Shown: positions 45,107-56,050, counted from the stretch's first letter. The stretch: 64,000 bases of DNA from Thermomicrobium sp. CFH 73360 (GCF_023806465.1 NZ_JAMSLS010000001.1:434001-498000), one strand, 5' to 3'. Made by a program: numbers and translations. Notes: a model not told the origin generated them from the letters alone.

Positions 45107-45585
45107 GCGCTGCACTCCGCTCTGTGATCGCCACCCACTCACCAGTGCACCGCAAGGAGCGCTGACTCCCTTTCGGACGGCGTCAGTGTGCCAGCCCGAC
45201 CGACCGTCGGCAAGCGGCCCAGATGGGTGAGGACAACCGGTTTATACCACGCCCTCAGTCAGATTCGTCTTGATTGGGAGCCAGAGACAACAGACGCCAT
45301 CGTAAACGCCACCGTTACCACCCAGGCGACGGTGGCTCTGAGTGCGCTACTCCTTGCTCCGAGGCCTTGAGCTCGGGAAAACCCGCGGCGTGAGGACGAC
45401 GCTAGGCAAGACCCACGGATGCTCGCACAAGGTGCAGTACATTCATCGCCTGATACCTTGGGAACGCGTTGACGCCGTTCTGCAAAAGCTGCTAGAGTTG
45501 CCAGAGAGGGATCGGCTGTCTCGCCGATCCTGTCTGTTCGCTCGAAGATCGAGTCTGGGGCAATGGAGGGTGGAGCGATTCGACG
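45107..45585. other. Intergenic region between lon and rpsP
   Basis: About 480 bases between divergent genes with no convincing frame. It should hold the lon promoter, which I could not place, and the rpsP promoter. Confidence 0.5.
45469..45498 (+). promoter_or_regulatory. Candidate rpsP operon promoter
   Basis: TTGACG (45469-45474) and TAGAGT (45493-45498) are 18 bases apart, about 88 bases before the start codon. Confidence 0.5.
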
Positions 45586-45885
45586 ATGATTAAGCTGCGT
45601 TTACGCCGGATGGGGAAGAAGAAGCAACCGCATTACCGCATCGTGGCTGCTGAAGCGCGCTGGCCGCGCGACGGTCGATTCATCGAAGTCATTGGGTACT
45701 ACAATCCCCGGACCGACCCCTACACCCTTGAGGTAAATGTCGAGCGGGCTCGTTGGTGGCTCGAGCACGGTGCCCAACCGACCGACACCGTCCGCGCACT
45801 CCTCGTACGCGCTGGTGTGCTTCCACCGCGCCAGCGTGGCGAGGGGCAGAAGCCCGAAGCAGCTGCGCAGCAGCCTGACGCCTGA
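45586..45885 (+). CDS. rpsP: 30S ribosomal protein bS16
   Basis: A 99-residue protein starting [20 protein letters not shown] and continuing [20 protein letters not shown], the unmistakable bS16 pattern; the C-terminal 20 residues (after [13 protein letters not shown]) are an extra tail. First gene of the rpsP-khpA-rimM group, whose order is widely conserved in bacteria. Confidence 0.96.
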   Translation: MIKLRLRRMGKKKQPHYRIVAAEARWPRDGRFIEVIGYYNPRTDPYTLEVNVERARWWLEHGAQPTDTVRALLVRAGVLPPRQRGEGQKPEAAAQQPDA

Positions 45886-45897
45886 GGAGTGTGACGC

Positions 45898-46254
45898 GTG
45901 CAACGCCGCGACGCCTCTCGACCACCACAACGGCCACATCGCCGGGATCGATCGGCGATCGATCCTGAGCTGGCGATGCAGCGCTTGGCGACGCTGGTCC
46001 GCTACATTGCCGGGCAGCTCGTTGAGGATCCGGACGCCATTCAGATTCGTACGAGGCGCCGCGGCCGCACGGTCATCCTGCGTCTGTCGGTGCCACACGA
46101 ACAACTCGGAAAGGTGATTGGACGAGAAGGTCGGATCGCTCGCGCTATCCGCACCATGCTCAGCATCGCAGCAGTTCGGCAGGGTGTACACGCCAGTCTC
46201 ACGATCGATGACCAAGTCGAACCACAACCGTCCTCAAGCGTCCGAGCGCATTGA
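45898..46254 (+). CDS. khpA: KH-domain RNA-binding protein KhpA
   Basis: A 118-residue protein with one KH domain, LVRYIAGQLVEDPDAIQIRT then LGKVIGREGRIARAIRTML, which carries the GxxG loop (GREG). The first about 26 residues are an Arg-rich extension not typical of KhpA, so the start could be ATG 45976 instead of GTG 45898, though GAGG-type ribosome bases precede only the GTG. The place between rpsP and rimM is the standard one for khpA, whose product binds RNA and in some bacteria affects cell division and elongation. Confidence 0.88.
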   Translation: MQRRDASRPPQRPHRRDRSAIDPELAMQRLATLVRYIAGQLVEDPDAIQIRTRRRGRTVILRLSVPHEQLGKVIGREGRIARAIRTMLSIAAVRQGVHASLTIDDQVEPQPSSSVRAH

Positions 46255-46762
46255 GCCGCCGCACCGCTTGTCGATCGGTCGCATTGTTGGTGCCCATGGT
46301 CTGCGTGGGGCCATCAAGATGCGTGTCTGGACTCATTTCCCTGAGCGGATTCCCACGCTCACTCATGTGTATCTCGACGACGATCCGACCCCACGTCGTC
46401 TCCTTCGGGCTCAGCTCCAGGGCGACATCGCCCTCCTCCAGCTCGAAGGGATCGGAACACGCAACGATGCGGAGGCGTTGCGCGGCGTCATCGTGCGGAT
46501 TGACCGCAGTCAGGCAGCGCCGCTTGCGGAGGACGAGTATTACCACTTTGAAATCCTCGGGCTGCACGTTGTCGATGAGGAAGGTCACTCTCTGGGCAAC
46601 GTCATAGAAATCCTCGAGACCGGCGCGAACGACGTTTACGTTGTGCAGCGCCCCGATGGGAGTGAACTCCTGCTTCCTGCAATCCGTTCGGTCATCCTTG
46701 AGATAGACCTCGAGCGCCAACGCATGGTTGTTCGCCCACCACGCTACTACGACGAGGAATGA
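46208..46762 (+). CDS. rimM: Ribosome maturation factor RimM
   Basis: A 184-residue protein needed for 30S assembly near bS19. N-terminal barrel HRLSIGRIVGAHGLRGAIKM, then EALRGVIVRIDRSQAAPLAE, and the PRC-barrel half DEYYHFEILGLHVVDEEGHS with NDVYVVQRPDGSELLLPAI. ATG 46208 overlaps khpA by 47 bases and has no clear ribosome site; translation may depend on khpA. trmD and rplS, which usually follow, are absent; instead the convergent hisIE gene overlaps its end by 16 bases. Confidence 0.93.
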   Translation: MTKSNHNRPQASERIEPPHRLSIGRIVGAHGLRGAIKMRVWTHFPERIPTLTHVYLDDDPTPRRLLRAQLQGDIALLQLEGIGTRNDAEALRGVIVRIDRSQAAPLAEDEYYHFEILGLHVVDEEGHSLGNVIEILETGANDVYVVQRPDGSELLLPAIRSVILEIDLERQRMVVRPPRYYDEE

Positions 46763-47400
46763 CCACGGCGCTCACGAAGCACACGCCACACGGCCTCGGC
46801 CGACACTCCACACCCCTGAAGTAAGACCAGCAGATGGTAGAGGAGATCGGCGGCCTCCCGAGCGAGCGGTTCTGGTTCGCCGTTCTTGGCGGCCACAATC
46901 ACCTCGGCGGTTTCTTCTCCGATTTTGCGCGCGATCCGGTCGACACCGGCACTCAGGAGCGCTGTCGTATAGGATCCAGGTTGCGGCCGTGACGCCCGTG
47001 CCGCGATAACGCTGGCCAACTCGTCGAGGATCGCCGCCGTCACAGGGATATTCTCCGTCTGGGCGAGTGGTGGTGTATCGAAGCAGCTGAGACGCCCAGT
47101 ATGGCAGGTCGGGCCGTGCGGTCGCACACGTGCCAGCAGTGCGTCGCCATCACAGTCCGCACGCAGTTCCACGAGCTCCAGCACGTTTCCGGAGGTCTCC
47201 CCTTTCATCCAGAGGCGTTGTCGGCTCCGACTCCAGAAATGCACGCGCCCTGTCTCGAGCGTGCGCCGAACGGCCTCGTCGTTCGCGTAACCGATCATCC
47301 GTATCTGACCTGTCGAGACGTCTTGGACAATTAGCGGCACCAGGCCATCCGACCCAAAACGAAGAGCAGCCAACACGCGCTCAATCGCTGTTTCGGTCAT
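46747..47400 (-). CDS. hisIE: Bifunctional HisI/HisE (phosphoribosyl-AMP cyclohydrolase / phosphoribosyl-ATP pyrophosphatase)
   Basis: A 217-residue fusion for steps 2 and 3 of histidine synthesis. The HisI half (residues 1-110) has QIRMIGYANDEAVRRTLETG, HFWSRSRQRLWMKGETSGN and the zinc cysteines DCDGDAL and GPTCHTGRLSCF; the HisE half (about 125-217) has the all-helical MazG-like KIGEETAEVIVAAKNGEP and AADLLYHLLVLL. It starts 11 bases after aroF on the same strand and seems to be the last gene of the T-box-controlled trp operon. No other his genes are in the window. Confidence 0.93.
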   Translation of the reverse strand: MTETAIERVLAALRFGSDGLVPLIVQDVSTGQIRMIGYANDEAVRRTLETGRVHFWSRSRQRLWMKGETSGNVLELVELRADCDGDALLARVRPHGPTCHTGRLSCFDTPPLAQTENIPVTAAILDELASVIAARASRPQPGSYTTALLSAGVDRIARKIGEETAEVIVAAKNGEPEPLAREAADLLYHLLVLLQGCGVSAEAVWRVLRERRGHSSS

Positions 47401-47411
47401 CGTTTGCTCCC

Positions 47412-48470
47412 TTAGTCTGCTGGCGACAGGCTGGGTTCGGCTGCTGTGACGCCGCGCAGGCTGCGCCCAACCGCGCGAGCGACTGCTGCGAGTTTCGGCA
47501 TCACTGCAGCGAAGTTCTCCGGCGTGAGTGATTGCGCACCGTCGGAGAGCGCGTGATCGGGATTCGGGTGCACTTCGACGATCAGCCCGTCGGCCCCGGC
47601 AGCGATGGCAGCAAGCATCATGGGCGGAACAAGGAACCAGCGTCCTGTTCCGTGGCTCGGATCGACGATGATCGGCAGGTGGCTCAAATGCTTGACGGCT
47701 GGCACGGCGTTCAAATCGAGCGTGTTGCGCGTGAATGTCTCAAAGGTGCGGATGCCACGCTCGCAGAGGATCACCTGCTCATTCCCCTGCGCGACGATAT
47801 ACTCCGCCGCGAGGAGCCACTCTTCAATCTGCACCGACATCCCGCGCTTGAGCAGCACCGGCTTCTTCGCCCGGCCGACCGCTTCAAGGAGGAGGTAGTT
47901 CTGGCAGTTGCGCGCCCCAATCTGGAGCACGTCGGCGTATTCCGCCACTAGATCGACGTGCTGTGGGCTCAGCACTTCGGTCACAACAGGAAGGCCTGTC
48001 TCTTGGCGGGCCTTGGCGAGCAGCTTAAGGCCTTGCTCACCCAGACCGCGGAACTCGTAGGGCGACGTGCGCGGTTTGAACGCACCGCCGCGGAGCATGC
48101 TCGCTCCGGCCGCCTTCACCGCTTGCGCCGTTTCAATGATCTGCCGCTCGTTCTCGACCGAGCACGGCCCAGCAATAACCACAATCTCGTTACCGCCGAT
48201 TGTCACGTCACGAACTTGAATGACCGTATCGAGTGGGTAGAACTCACGGCTGACCAACTTGTAGCGCTTGCTGACACGGATCACCTCTTCGACACCAGGC
48301 AACCGCTCGAGGGCCTCTTTGAGGGTATCCGGCAGCGGCGAGCCCACCACACCGATGACCATCCGCTCCGCACCGGGTGCGAGTTTGGTCTGGAACCCGA
48401 ACTCTGCAACGCGATCGATAACAGCCTGAATCTGCTCTTGCGTCGCACCCGGCTGCATAACCACGATCAT
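47412..48470 (-). CDS. aroF: 3-deoxy-7-phosphoheptulonate (DAHP) synthase
   Basis: A 352-residue type I-beta enzyme for the first shikimate step. An N-terminal ferredoxin-like/ACT-type regulatory domain of about 70 residues ([20 protein letters not shown]) precedes the barrel, with [60 protein letters not shown] and [15 protein letters not shown]. This domain is where aromatic end products usually inhibit the enzyme. The start overlaps the aroH stop as ATGA, so aroH and aroF are coupled within the trp operon. Confidence 0.95.
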   Translation of the reverse strand: MIVVMQPGATQEQIQAVIDRVAEFGFQTKLAPGAERMVIGVVGSPLPDTLKEALERLPGVEEVIRVSKRYKLVSREFYPLDTVIQVRDVTIGGNEIVVIAGPCSVENERQIIETAQAVKAAGASMLRGGAFKPRTSPYEFRGLGEQGLKLLAKARQETGLPVVTEVLSPQHVDLVAEYADVLQIGARNCQNYLLLEAVGRAKKPVLLKRGMSVQIEEWLLAAEYIVAQGNEQVILCERGIRTFETFTRNTLDLNAVPAVKHLSHLPIIVDPSHGTGRWFLVPPMMLAAIAAGADGLIVEVHPNPDHALSDGAQSLTPENFAAVMPKLAAVARAVGRSLRGVTAAEPSLSPAD

Positions 48471-48883
48471 CGCTCCGTCCCTCCCACTCCTTTGCGATCT
48501 TCACCAAGCATGACTGACTCTTGGCCGAACTCCGGTCGAAGGACGCGTGCTCCGCGCAGGTAGACGTGTCGAATCTCGCGCGGGGATTTTTCAGTATTGA
48601 CGTGCATAAGGACGCGTACAACGCCGCGCGGTGCACCGGGAACATCCATCTCGTGCGCACAGAGCAGCGGTACATGTACCCAGCCGAGTTGCCGCGCAGC
48701 GACCGCTGGAAATGTCGCATTGAGATCGCGGGTCGTTGTGAAGATGATGCTTGCGATCTGGTCCGGATCGATCTGATTCGCCTCGACCAGCGCGAGGAGC
48801 AACTCGCGCGTCGCGCTCACGATCGCCTCAGCGGTATTGCCGTCAACTGTTGTGGCCCCGCGAATCCCACGACACAGGAGCAT
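48467..48883 (-). CDS. aroH: Chorismate mutase, AroH type
   Basis: A 138-residue enzyme converting chorismate to prephenate. Bacillus AroH-type marks: [18 protein letters not shown] with the active-site Arg, [20 protein letters not shown], the [13 protein letters not shown] segment and [20 protein letters not shown]. The length is close to the B. subtilis protein. It lies six bases after trpA and overlaps aroF, inside an operon governed by tryptophan supply, although its product feeds tyrosine and phenylalanine. Confidence 0.94.
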   Translation of the reverse strand: MLLCRGIRGATTVDGNTAEAIVSATRELLLALVEANQIDPDQIASIIFTTTRDLNATFPAVAARQLGWVHVPLLCAHEMDVPGAPRGVVRVLMHVNTEKSPREIRHVYLRGARVLRPEFGQESVMLGEDRKGVGGTER

Positions 48884-48889
48884 TGTCCC

Positions 48890-49723
48890 CTATGACCCCT
48901 CCCCAACCGTTGCCGCGGTTTCCGCTCCGCTCCGCAACCAGGCGATGAACTCCTCCGCAGTTGAAGCCCGTTCTGCTGGTGCCACTGATACCAGACGATC
49001 GAGCAAGGCGCTCCCCACAACCACCGCATCGACCAGGTCGCGCACCTGAGCGACGTGTTCTGGGCGTGAGATTCCGAACCCGAGCGCCAGCGGGAGTTCG
49101 GTCACTGCACGAACGCGCTGCAAGAATGCCGGAAGATCCGCAGGCAGCCGATCGCGTGCCCCGGTGACGCCGGTGAGCGACACACAATAGATGAATCCGC
49201 TCGCGCGCGCGGCCACCTCGCGGAGATGACGTTCTGTGCTCGTTGGCGCGACCATGAAGATTAAGTCACGCCCAGCCGCGCGGCAGAGCGCGTGCAGCTC
49301 ATCGCTTTCGTTCGGTGGTAGATCGGGCACGATCACGCCGTCAACGTCGACCTCGACGCAGGCACGCACAAAATGCTCCAGACCATACTGGAGCAGTGGG
49401 TTGAAGTATCCCATGAAGACAAGCGGAACGTCAACACCCTGTTCCCGTAGGCGGGCTGCGGTCTCCAGGCAGTAGCGGACAGTCACCCCGTTCTGCAAGG
49501 CTACCTGGCTCGCACGTTGGATCGTGGCTCCATCGGCAAGCGGATCGGAGAACGGAATCCCGAGCTCCACTGCACAGGCTCCCCCACGGACCAGAGCCGG
49601 AACCAGCTCGAGCGCACTCTCCCGCTCTGGGTACCCGATCGTGAGATAAGGGATGAAGCCGAGCTCACGGCGAGTGCGCAAGCGCACGAATGTTTCGTTG
49701 ATTCTACTCGGCCGACTCGTCAC
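48890..49723 (-). CDS. trpA: Tryptophan synthase alpha subunit
   Basis: A 277-residue barrel that cleaves indole-3-glycerol phosphate and passes indole to Trp[20 protein letters not shown], the catalytic-Glu segment [48 protein letters not shown] (catalytic Asp), [17 protein letters not shown] and [16 protein letters not shown] are all present. The start overlaps trpB by four bases. Confidence 0.97.
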   Translation of the reverse strand: MTSRPSRINETFVRLRTRRELGFIPYLTIGYPERESALELVPALVRGGACAVELGIPFSDPLADGATIQRASQVALQNGVTVRYCLETAARLREQGVDVPLVFMGYFNPLLQYGLEHFVRACVEVDVDGVIVPDLPPNESDELHALCRAAGRDLIFMVAPTSTERHLREVAARASGFIYCVSLTGVTGARDRLPADLPAFLQRVRAVTELPLALGFGISRPEHVAQVRDLVDAVVVGSALLDRLVSVAPAERASTAEEFIAWLRSGAETAATVGEGS

Positions 49724-50934
49724 AGTGTCACCCCCAGTGCACTGGCCACCGTGTGCATGTCTTTATCGCCGCGACCGGAAAGATTGACGACGATGATCTG
49801 GTCACGCGGTCGCTGGCGCGCAAGCCGAACGGCCAGCGCGATGGCATGTGCCGACTCTAATGCTGGGATGATCCCCTCTGTCCGGCATAGGAGCTGGAAC
49901 GCCTCGAGTGCCTCTGCATCCGTGATCGCATGGTACTGAGCACGACCGGTCGTCTTCAGGTACGCATGTTCCGGTCCCACGCCGGGGTAGTCCAATCCGG
50001 CAGCGATGCTATGTGCCTCCAGGATTTGCCCGTCTTCATCCTGGAGCACGAACGAGCGCGAGCCATGCAGCACTCCCACACGTCCAGCCGTGAGACTCGC
50101 CGCATGTCGGCCGGTCTCCAGGCCCTCACCGGCCGCCTCCGCGCCATGAAGTTCCACCGTCTCGTCGTCCAGGAACCCGGAGAAAATCCCCATCGCGTTC
50201 GAGCCCCCACCCACGCAGGCGACCACAGCGTCCGGGAGACGTCCGGTCGCAGCAAGAATCTGCTCTCGTGTCTCCCGCCCAATCACCGCCTGGAAGTCAC
50301 GCACGATCATCGGATACGGATGCATTCCTGCCACCGAGCCGACAAGGTAGTACGTCGTTTGGACGTTCGTCACCCAGTCGCGGATCGCTTCGTTCATCGC
50401 ATCTTTGAGGGTTCGACTGCCGGAGCCCACTGGGCGAACTTCCGCTCCCAACAATTTCATCCGGAAGACGTTCAGGGACTGCCGTTGCACATCGAGTTCG
50501 CCCATATAAATCACACACTCCAGACCGAGCATCGCACAGACTGTGGCGGTCGCCACGCCGTGTTGCCCCGCGCCGGTTTCAGCGATCACCCGTGGCTTGC
50601 CCATCCGTTTGGCGAGCAGTCCCTGGCCCACTGCGTTGTTGATCTTGTGTGCACCGGTATGTGCGAGGTCCTCGCGCTTGAGGAAGATCCGCGCCCCGCC
50701 AACCTTCTCGGTCAGACTTGCTGCGTAGTACAGCGGTGTGGGTCGACCGACAAACTCACGCAAGAGTCGTTCAAACTCCGCCTGGAAGGCTGGATCACGT
50801 CGCGCGTCCTCGTAGGCGGCAATGAGTTCCTCAATTGCCGGCAGCAACGTAACCGGCGCGTAGATCCCTCCAAATTCTCCAAATCGTCCCCGCTCGTCCG
50901 GAAGATTCCGTGCTCGTTGGACAGTCGCCGTCAT
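49720..50934 (-). CDS. trpB: Tryptophan synthase beta subunit
   Basis: A 404-residue PLP enzyme (TrpB1 type) that joins indole and serine. [47 protein letters not shown] with the Schiff-base K97, [17 protein letters not shown] (catalytic Glu) and the phosphate loop [15 protein letters not shown] mark the family. The COMM region for alpha-subunit contact is present. Overlaps trpF and trpA by four bases each. Confidence 0.97.
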   Translation of the reverse strand: MTATVQRARNLPDERGRFGEFGGIYAPVTLLPAIEELIAAYEDARRDPAFQAEFERLLREFVGRPTPLYYAASLTEKVGGARIFLKREDLAHTGAHKINNAVGQGLLAKRMGKPRVIAETGAGQHGVATATVCAMLGLECVIYMGELDVQRQSLNVFRMKLLGAEVRPVGSGSRTLKDAMNEAIRDWVTNVQTTYYLVGSVAGMHPYPMIVRDFQAVIGRETREQILAATGRLPDAVVACVGGGSNAMGIFSGFLDDETVELHGAEAAGEGLETGRHAASLTAGRVGVLHGSRSFVLQDEDGQILEAHSIAAGLDYPGVGPEHAYLKTTGRAQYHAITDAEALEAFQLLCRTEGIIPALESAHAIALAVRLARQRPRDQIIVVNLSGRGDKDMHTVASALGVTL

Positions 50935-51623
50935 GGTTCCCCTCCACTTCTGGCATCATTGCTCACGGCGACGCGCGCAAAAGCCGCTCGCGCCGCCGCC
51001 ACGAACGCGCGCATCGCCGCTGGATCCTTTCTTCCTCCCCTCTCGATCCCGCTTGAGACGTCCACACCGAGCGGTCGTACCACTTCGATTGCCTCTGCCA
51101 CAGTCTCTGGACGGAGCCCACCAGCCAGGAGAAGCGGAAACTCCCGTGCCAGTGCCGCGGCGAGGGTCCAGTCCAGTGTCTGCCCTGTTCCCCCAGGCAG
51201 CTTCGGATGGTAGGCATCGAGCAGCACCGCAAGCGGCACCGGTTCACGCGCGAAGTAGGGGGCAATCCGTGCCCGCACTGCATCCACCGTCTCCCCGGCA
51301 CGCACACGTACAGCCTTGATCACCGGCCAACCGAGCGCCTGCACGAACTCTGGGGACTCGTTTCCATGAAGCTGTACGACATCCAGCGCGAGCACCCCCG
51401 CCGTCACCACGATCTCTTCGAGCGGGGCGTCGACAAACAGACCGACCAACCGCGGCGCATTCTGCCTCTGCCGCACCACTCTGCAGAGCTCGGCCGCTTC
51501 CTCGAGCGTGACGCGCCGCGGGCTAGGGGCGAAAACCAGCCCGAGAAAATCAGCTCCTGCCTCGGCTGCTGCCAGAGCGTCGTCCGGCGTGCGCATGCCG
51601 CAGAGCTTCACAAGGCCCGGCAT
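50931..51623 (-). CDS. trpF: Phosphoribosylanthranilate isomerase
   Basis: A 230-residue barrel. [20 protein letters not shown] with the general-base Cys, [55 protein letters not shown] (the catalytic Asp) and [16 protein letters not shown] are the standard motifs. The C-terminal part after residue 215 is a short extra tail. Overlaps trpC by 16 and trpB by four bases. Confidence 0.96.
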   Translation of the reverse strand: MPGLVKLCGMRTPDDALAAAEAGADFLGLVFAPSPRRVTLEEAAELCRVVRQRQNAPRLVGLFVDAPLEEIVVTAGVLALDVVQLHGNESPEFVQALGWPVIKAVRVRAGETVDAVRARIAPYFAREPVPLAVLLDAYHPKLPGGTGQTLDWTLAAALAREFPLLLAGGLRPETVAEAIEVVRPLGVDVSSGIERGGRKDPAAMRAFVAAARAAFARVAVSNDARSGGEP

Positions 51624-52435
51624 CGCACAGCCTCCACCCCGGCGAGTTCAGCCACCGCGGCCTGACGATTCGGTGCCGTCATCAACGCCTCACCCACCAG
51701 GAGCGCGTCGACTCCAGCCGCCGCGAGTCGCTCGACATCAGACGTCCGGTGAATGCCACTCTCAGCCACAACGATCCGGTCACCTGGAACGCGTGGCGCC
51801 AGGCGCTCACTGACACTGAGATCGACCGTGAACGTGCGTAAGTCCCGGTTGTTGATCCCCACAACTCGTGCGCCGGTCTCGAGCGCCGTCTCCAGCTCCG
51901 CCTCGTCGTGCACTTCGACAAGTGCCTCCATACCGAGTTCCCACGTCGCAGCGAGAAGTTCTGCAAGCTGCAGACGATCGAGTGCTGCCACAATGAGGAG
52001 CAGCGCATCAGCACCTGCGGCTCGGGCCTCCAGGACCTGATAGGGATCGAAGATGAAGTCCTTGCGCAACACCGGGACTGGCGGCTGGCCGGCATGAGCT
52101 CGCATCGCGACCCGCTCAAGATCCTCTAAGCTCCCGTGGAAGAACGGCCCATCTGTGAGCACCGAGAGCGCTGCGGCACCGCCAGCCAAATAGTCCTCGG
52201 CAACCGTCACTGCATCAACACCCGCAGCAAAAACCCCTCGTGAAGGTGAGGCACGCTTCACTTCAGCGATGATGCGGACTCGCTCACCGCGTAGCGTGGC
52301 AGCGAACGCAACGGGCTCCGGACGAGCCAATGCCTGCTCGCGCAGCACCGCCTCCGAGACGACGCGGCGCCTCTCTACGAGATCACCCCGCGTCCGCTCC
52401 AAGATGCGGTCGAGAATCGTCCCGGTCCGTGTCAC
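51608..52435 (-). CDS. trpC: Indole-3-glycerol phosphate synthase
   Basis: A 275-residue barrel. ILDRILERTRGDLVERRRVV, VRIIAEVKRASPSRGVFAAG (catalytic Lys and the K-x-S-P-S motif), LSVLTDGPFFHGSLEDLERV, VLRKDFIFDPYQVLEARAAG, LVEVHDEAELETALE, VGINNRDLRTFTVDL and VAESGIHRTSDVERLAAAGV follow the family exactly. TrpC and TrpF are separate genes here. Confidence 0.97.
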   Translation of the reverse strand: MTRTGTILDRILERTRGDLVERRRVVSEAVLREQALARPEPVAFAATLRGERVRIIAEVKRASPSRGVFAAGVDAVTVAEDYLAGGAAALSVLTDGPFFHGSLEDLERVAMRAHAGQPPVPVLRKDFIFDPYQVLEARAAGADALLLIVAALDRLQLAELLAATWELGMEALVEVHDEAELETALETGARVVGINNRDLRTFTVDLSVSERLAPRVPGDRIVVAESGIHRTSDVERLAAAGVDALLVGEALMTAPNRQAAVAELAGVEAVRCRAL

Positions 52436-53478
52436 GACGACACCTCCGCCGTGGCCAGCGCCTGCGAGAGTGCAATGAACCGCTCCAAACAGTCGAGCGC
52501 AGCCCCACTCTCAAGCGATCGCCGAGCGAGTTCGAGTCCTTCGGCAAACGATTCCGCCGCGTCTGCCGCGACAAGCGCCGCTGCCGCATTGAGGAGCGTT
52601 ACCTCGCGCGCTGGTCCAGCGGCACCCTCCAGCACCGCGCGCACGATCCGTGCGTTCTCCTCCGCCGATCCACCGCGGAGCACTTCAGTCGGCACCCGTT
52701 GGAGCCCGAGCGCTTCTGGCTCGATGGTCATCCGCCGTACCTGGATCGACCCATTCCGCCGCACCTCATAGACGGTGGTCGGCGCAGCCAGACTGAGCTC
52801 GTCGAGACCGTCCGCAGCATGCACCACCAGCGCGTGCTCAATTCCCAGCAGTGCGAGGACACGTGCGACCGTTTCAACCAACTCCGGCATGGCCACGCCG
52901 ACCAGCTGGTGCTGGACGCGTGCTGGATTGGCGAGTGGACCAAGCACGTTGAAAACCGTCCGGAACCCAAGCTCGCGGCGCACCGGAGCCGCGTGCCGCA
53001 GTGCTGGGTGATAGCGTTGAGCGAACATGAAGCCGATTCCGACTTCCTGGACACACCGCGCAACCGCCTCCGGTCCCAGGTCAATCCGCACTCCGAGCGC
53101 CTCCAGTGTGTCCGCTGCCCCTGCCCGGCTGGACATGGCACGGTTCCCATGCTTGGCAACCGGGACCCCTGCGCCGGCCACAACGAACGCCGCGGTAGTT
53201 GAGATGTTGAACGTCCGGTTACCGTCTCCCCCTGTTCCGACCACATCAACTGCTGGTCGCTCGGTCACCAGGTCTACTGGAATCATGTGCTGGCGAAGCG
53301 CCTGGACGAATCCGGCAATTTCCGTTTCCCGCTCGCCCCGCATCCGCAAGGCCGTCACGAGCGCTGCAATCTGGGCCGGCGTGGCCTCGCCGGTCATCAC
53401 CGCGCTCATCGCCTGTGCGGCTTCCTCGACGTCAAGAACCTCACCCGCGACGATCTTCTGCAGTGCTGTGCTGATCAC
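52432..53478 (-). CDS. trpD: Anthranilate phosphoribosyltransferase
   Basis: A 348-residue enzyme. [20 protein letters not shown] (the PRPP-binding GTGGD loop), [20 protein letters not shown] (substrate loop KHGNRxxSSxxGAAD), [20 protein letters not shown] and [20 protein letters not shown] are the signature blocks. Stand-alone TrpD, not fused to TrpG. Overlaps both neighbours by four bases. Confidence 0.97.
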   Translation of the reverse strand: MISTALQKIVAGEVLDVEEAAQAMSAVMTGEATPAQIAALVTALRMRGERETEIAGFVQALRQHMIPVDLVTERPAVDVVGTGGDGNRTFNISTTAAFVVAGAGVPVAKHGNRAMSSRAGAADTLEALGVRIDLGPEAVARCVQEVGIGFMFAQRYHPALRHAAPVRRELGFRTVFNVLGPLANPARVQHQLVGVAMPELVETVARVLALLGIEHALVVHAADGLDELSLAAPTTVYEVRRNGSIQVRRMTIEPEALGLQRVPTEVLRGGSAEENARIVRAVLEGAAGPAREVTLLNAAAALVAADAAESFAEGLELARRSLESGAALDCLERFIALSQALATAEVSS

Positions 53479-54086
53479 AACGCACCTCCCCTGAGGCTCG
53501 CCGGTTCGCGCCGATGCATTTCGACCTGCCTGAGGAAGTTCTGGAGTAGGTCCTTCCCGACCGTGGTCAAGATCGACTCCGGATGGAACTGCACCCCCTC
53601 GACCAATCCAGTACGGTCACGGAGGCCCATGATGACGCCATCTTCGCTCCGCGCGGTGACGATTAGCCCTGCCGGAAGCGCCGACTCGTCAACCATCAAT
53701 GAGTGGTAGCGAGTCGCCACGAACGGGTTGGGCAATCCAGCGAAGACGCCCTGGCCGTCATGGACGATCTCGCTCGTCTTCCCATGCATCAGGCGCGGTG
53801 CTCGGATGATCCGGCCACCATAGGCCGCGGCGATCGCCTGGTGCCCGAGGCAGACTCCAAGGATCGGGATTCGCCCTGCGAAGCGCTCGATCGCCGGCAC
53901 CGAGACACCTGCCTCCCGCGGGGTACACGGACCAGGTGAGATCACCAGCCCATCTGGGGCGAGCTTCTCGAGTTCCTCGACCGTGACCGCATCGTTCCGG
54001 AGCACCCTCAGTTCCGCACCCAACTCGGCCAGATATTGGACCAGGTTGAAGGTGAACGAGTCATAGTTGTCGATGACCACAATCAT
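53475..54086 (-). CDS. trpG: Anthranilate synthase glutamine amidotransferase (component II)
   Basis: A 203-residue class I amidotransferase that supplies ammonia to Trp[57 protein letters not shown] (nucleophilic Cys in GVCLGHQ) and [20 protein letters not shown] (His and Glu of the triad) are intact. It could also serve PabB for folate, as in organisms with one shared TrpG. Confidence 0.97.
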   Translation of the reverse strand: MIVVIDNYDSFTFNLVQYLAELGAELRVLRNDAVTVEELEKLAPDGLVISPGPCTPREAGVSVPAIERFAGRIPILGVCLGHQAIAAAYGGRIIRAPRLMHGKTSEIVHDGQGVFAGLPNPFVATRYHSLMVDESALPAGLIVTARSEDGVIMGLRDRTGLVEGVQFHPESILTTVGKDLLQNFLRQVEMHRREPASLRGGAL

Positions 54087-55702
54087 CGCTCGCCTCCTCG
54101 CAGCTCGCGCTCTAACTGCTCCGCGTGTTCAACGGCGCGGACGAGCGCGCGCATCTTGTGGTGGCACTCCTGGTGTTCCCGCTCGGGAATACTGTCGGCG
54201 ACGATCCCCGCACCGGCTTGCAAGGAGGCGTGGCGCCCCCGCATGACGATAGTCCGCAGTGTGATTGCGGTATCGAGATTGCCACTGAAGTCCACATAGC
54301 CGACCGCTCCGGCATAGGGACCACGTTGCTCCGACTCAAGTTCGGCGATGATTTCCATCGCTCGAATCTTCGGCGCCCCACTCACCGTTCCGGCCGGGAA
54401 ACAGCTGCGGAGCGCATCGAGCGCACTGAGATCATCCCGGAGGCTCCCGGTGACTTCGCTGACCAGGTGCATGACATGGCTGAACCGTTCAACCGCCATC
54501 AGGCGCGGTACACGCACCGTGCCAGGTCGGGAGACGCGGCCAATGTCGTTGCGTGCCAGATCGACAAGCATGATATGCTCAGCACGCTCCTTCTCGTCCC
54601 CCACAAGCTCCTCAGCAAGTGCGGCATCCTCCTCCGGTGTACGGCCGCGTCGGCGTGTTCCCGCGATCGGGTGGGTGAAAAGTTGTCGATCATCGACTCG
54701 CACCAGCATCTCCGGCGAGGCACCGACGAGCGCGTCCTCACCGAGGCGGAGGAAATACATGTAGGGGGAAGGGTTAATGCGTCGGAGCGCCCGGTAGATG
54801 GTGAAAGGATGCGCTCCGGTCTCCAGTTCCTGCCGCTGCGAGAGCACGACCTGGATGATATCGCCAGCGGCGATGTACTCCTTGGCTCGTTCGACCATTG
54901 CGACATAGGTCGCGCGATCCAGGTGCGGGTGAAGTCGCTGCTCGACCGTCGCCGGATTGACCGGTCCGCTCCCCAGCGGGACAACCGCTGGTTGACGCAG
55001 GCGGTCGACCAGCCGCTCAATCCGCTCGACCGCTTCGTGATAGGCAAGTTCTACCGTTGTGCCGTCCTCAAGATGGACATGACTGACGACGGCAATCGTT
55101 CGCTCAAGGTGGTCAAAGACAAGCATCGAGTCGACAAAGAGAAAGATCGCCTCTGGCAGACCGAGTGTGTCACGGGCGGCAACCGGTACACGAGGTTCAA
55201 AATAGCGAATGGTCTCATAGCCCAAATATCCGACCGCGCCTCCAAGAAACCGAGGCATCCCCGGCAAATGGATCGTTCGGTAGCGCTGGAGCAACCGTTC
55301 CAGGAAACGAAGCGGATCGTCGAAAGCCACAACCTGCTCATCGACCGGATGCCCGTAATAGTCCGCACCACCGAAAGAAGCGAGAGCCGATGCCGCAAGC
55401 GTGGCACGCGTTCCGGTGCTGCGCACGCGAGCGCGCCCCCGGTCGAGTTCCACAACGAGAAACGGGTCGGTGCCGATAAACGAGTACCGAGCCAGTCGCT
55501 CGCCACCTTCGACACTCTCGAGAAGGAACGCGTATGGTCCTTGGGCGACTTTGAGGAACGCCGAGACGGGTGTTTCCAGATCTGCGTCCAGCTCCCGGTA
55601 GATCGGGACAACTGTCGCCTGCTGGGCCAAAACCGTCACTTCCTCAAGCGAGGGGCGATAACGACCTGGAGATGAACGGATGAGCATCGTCGTCTCGACC
55701 AT
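54083..55702 (-). CDS. trpE: Anthranilate synthase component I
   Basis: A 539-residue chorismate-binding enzyme, first step of tryptophan synthesis. The N-terminal part has [20 protein letters not shown] (the tryptophan feedback-site LLES region), and the catalytic half has [88 protein letters not shown] and [19 protein letters not shown] 55702 is chosen because GGAGG stands before it; an upstream frame to 55831 runs through the T-box terminator and is not coding. First gene of the operon, overlapping trpG by four bases. Confidence 0.97.
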   Translation of the reverse strand: MVETTMLIRSSPGRYRPSLEEVTVLAQQATVVPIYRELDADLETPVSAFLKVAQGPYAFLLESVEGGERLARYSFIGTDPFLVVELDRGRARVRSTGTRATLAASALASFGGADYYGHPVDEQVVAFDDPLRFLERLLQRYRTIHLPGMPRFLGGAVGYLGYETIRYFEPRVPVAARDTLGLPEAIFLFVDSMLVFDHLERTIAVVSHVHLEDGTTVELAYHEAVERIERLVDRLRQPAVVPLGSGPVNPATVEQRLHPHLDRATYVAMVERAKEYIAAGDIIQVVLSQRQELETGAHPFTIYRALRRINPSPYMYFLRLGEDALVGASPEMLVRVDDRQLFTHPIAGTRRRGRTPEEDAALAEELVGDEKERAEHIMLVDLARNDIGRVSRPGTVRVPRLMAVERFSHVMHLVSEVTGSLRDDLSALDALRSCFPAGTVSGAPKIRAMEIIAELESEQRGPYAGAVGYVDFSGNLDTAITLRTIVMRGRHASLQAGAGIVADSIPEREHQECHHKMRALVRAVEHAEQLERELRGGER

Positions 55703-55729
55703 GCGCGCCTCCGGTGAATGAGCCAAATC

Positions 55730-55762
55730 AAAAACCTCCGTCCCAGCAGGGACGGAGGTTTT
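55730..55762 (-). terminator. T-box-controlled terminator before trpE
   Basis: A 14-bp stem, AAAACCTCCGTCCC with GGGACGGAGGTTTT around TGCT, followed by a T-run. It directly follows the T-box sequence, and part of its 5' flank pairs in the alternative antiterminator. Confidence 0.93.
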
Positions 55763-56050
55763 CACTCCGCGGTGCCACCCTGGTTGGATGCCGCATAGGC
55801 GAACATCCCACCTCGACCGGTACGGGATCACCGACCGCGACGATTCGCTGGAGGCGATCCGATACCGTGCTCCAGATAACGGTGGAGCATCCGGCGCCGC
55901 CTACTTGCACCATGCGTTCGGGGCGCAACTCCCGGATCCATTCCGTCCGGCCGTAAGCACCGACCTCGCACCACCCGCCGGCTCGCTGAGCCTCGTACCG
56001 GACGTACTCGCTCCGTTCGTCGTCGTTCACCGTATTGTGTTGTCTTGTCC
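55731..56050 (-). promoter_or_regulatory. T-box riboswitch (tRNA-Trp) of the trp operon
   Basis: The minus strand carries the conserved T-box AGGGTGGCACCGCGG (55781-55767), where UGGC can pair with the free end of uncharged tRNA; UGGC fits a tRNA with discriminator G, as bacterial tRNA-Trp has. Upstream, Stem I contains AGTACG, a distal AGCGAGCCGG...GGTGCGAG loop pair, and the specifier loop GGAATGGATCC, in which UGG (55940-55938) after GAA and before A is the tryptophan codon. Uncharged tRNA-Trp would thus turn on the whole operon. Confidence 0.93.

Noticed and set aside
42262-45127. Long plus-strand frames opposite lon and other minus-strand genes
   Set aside because: Antisense shadows caused by high-GC codon usage; the translations have no family features and the opposite strand encodes clear proteins.
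55728-56030. 100-residue minus-strand frame before trpE as a leader peptide or gene
   Set aside because: It is the T-box RNA itself; the specifier, T-box and terminator explain the sequence.
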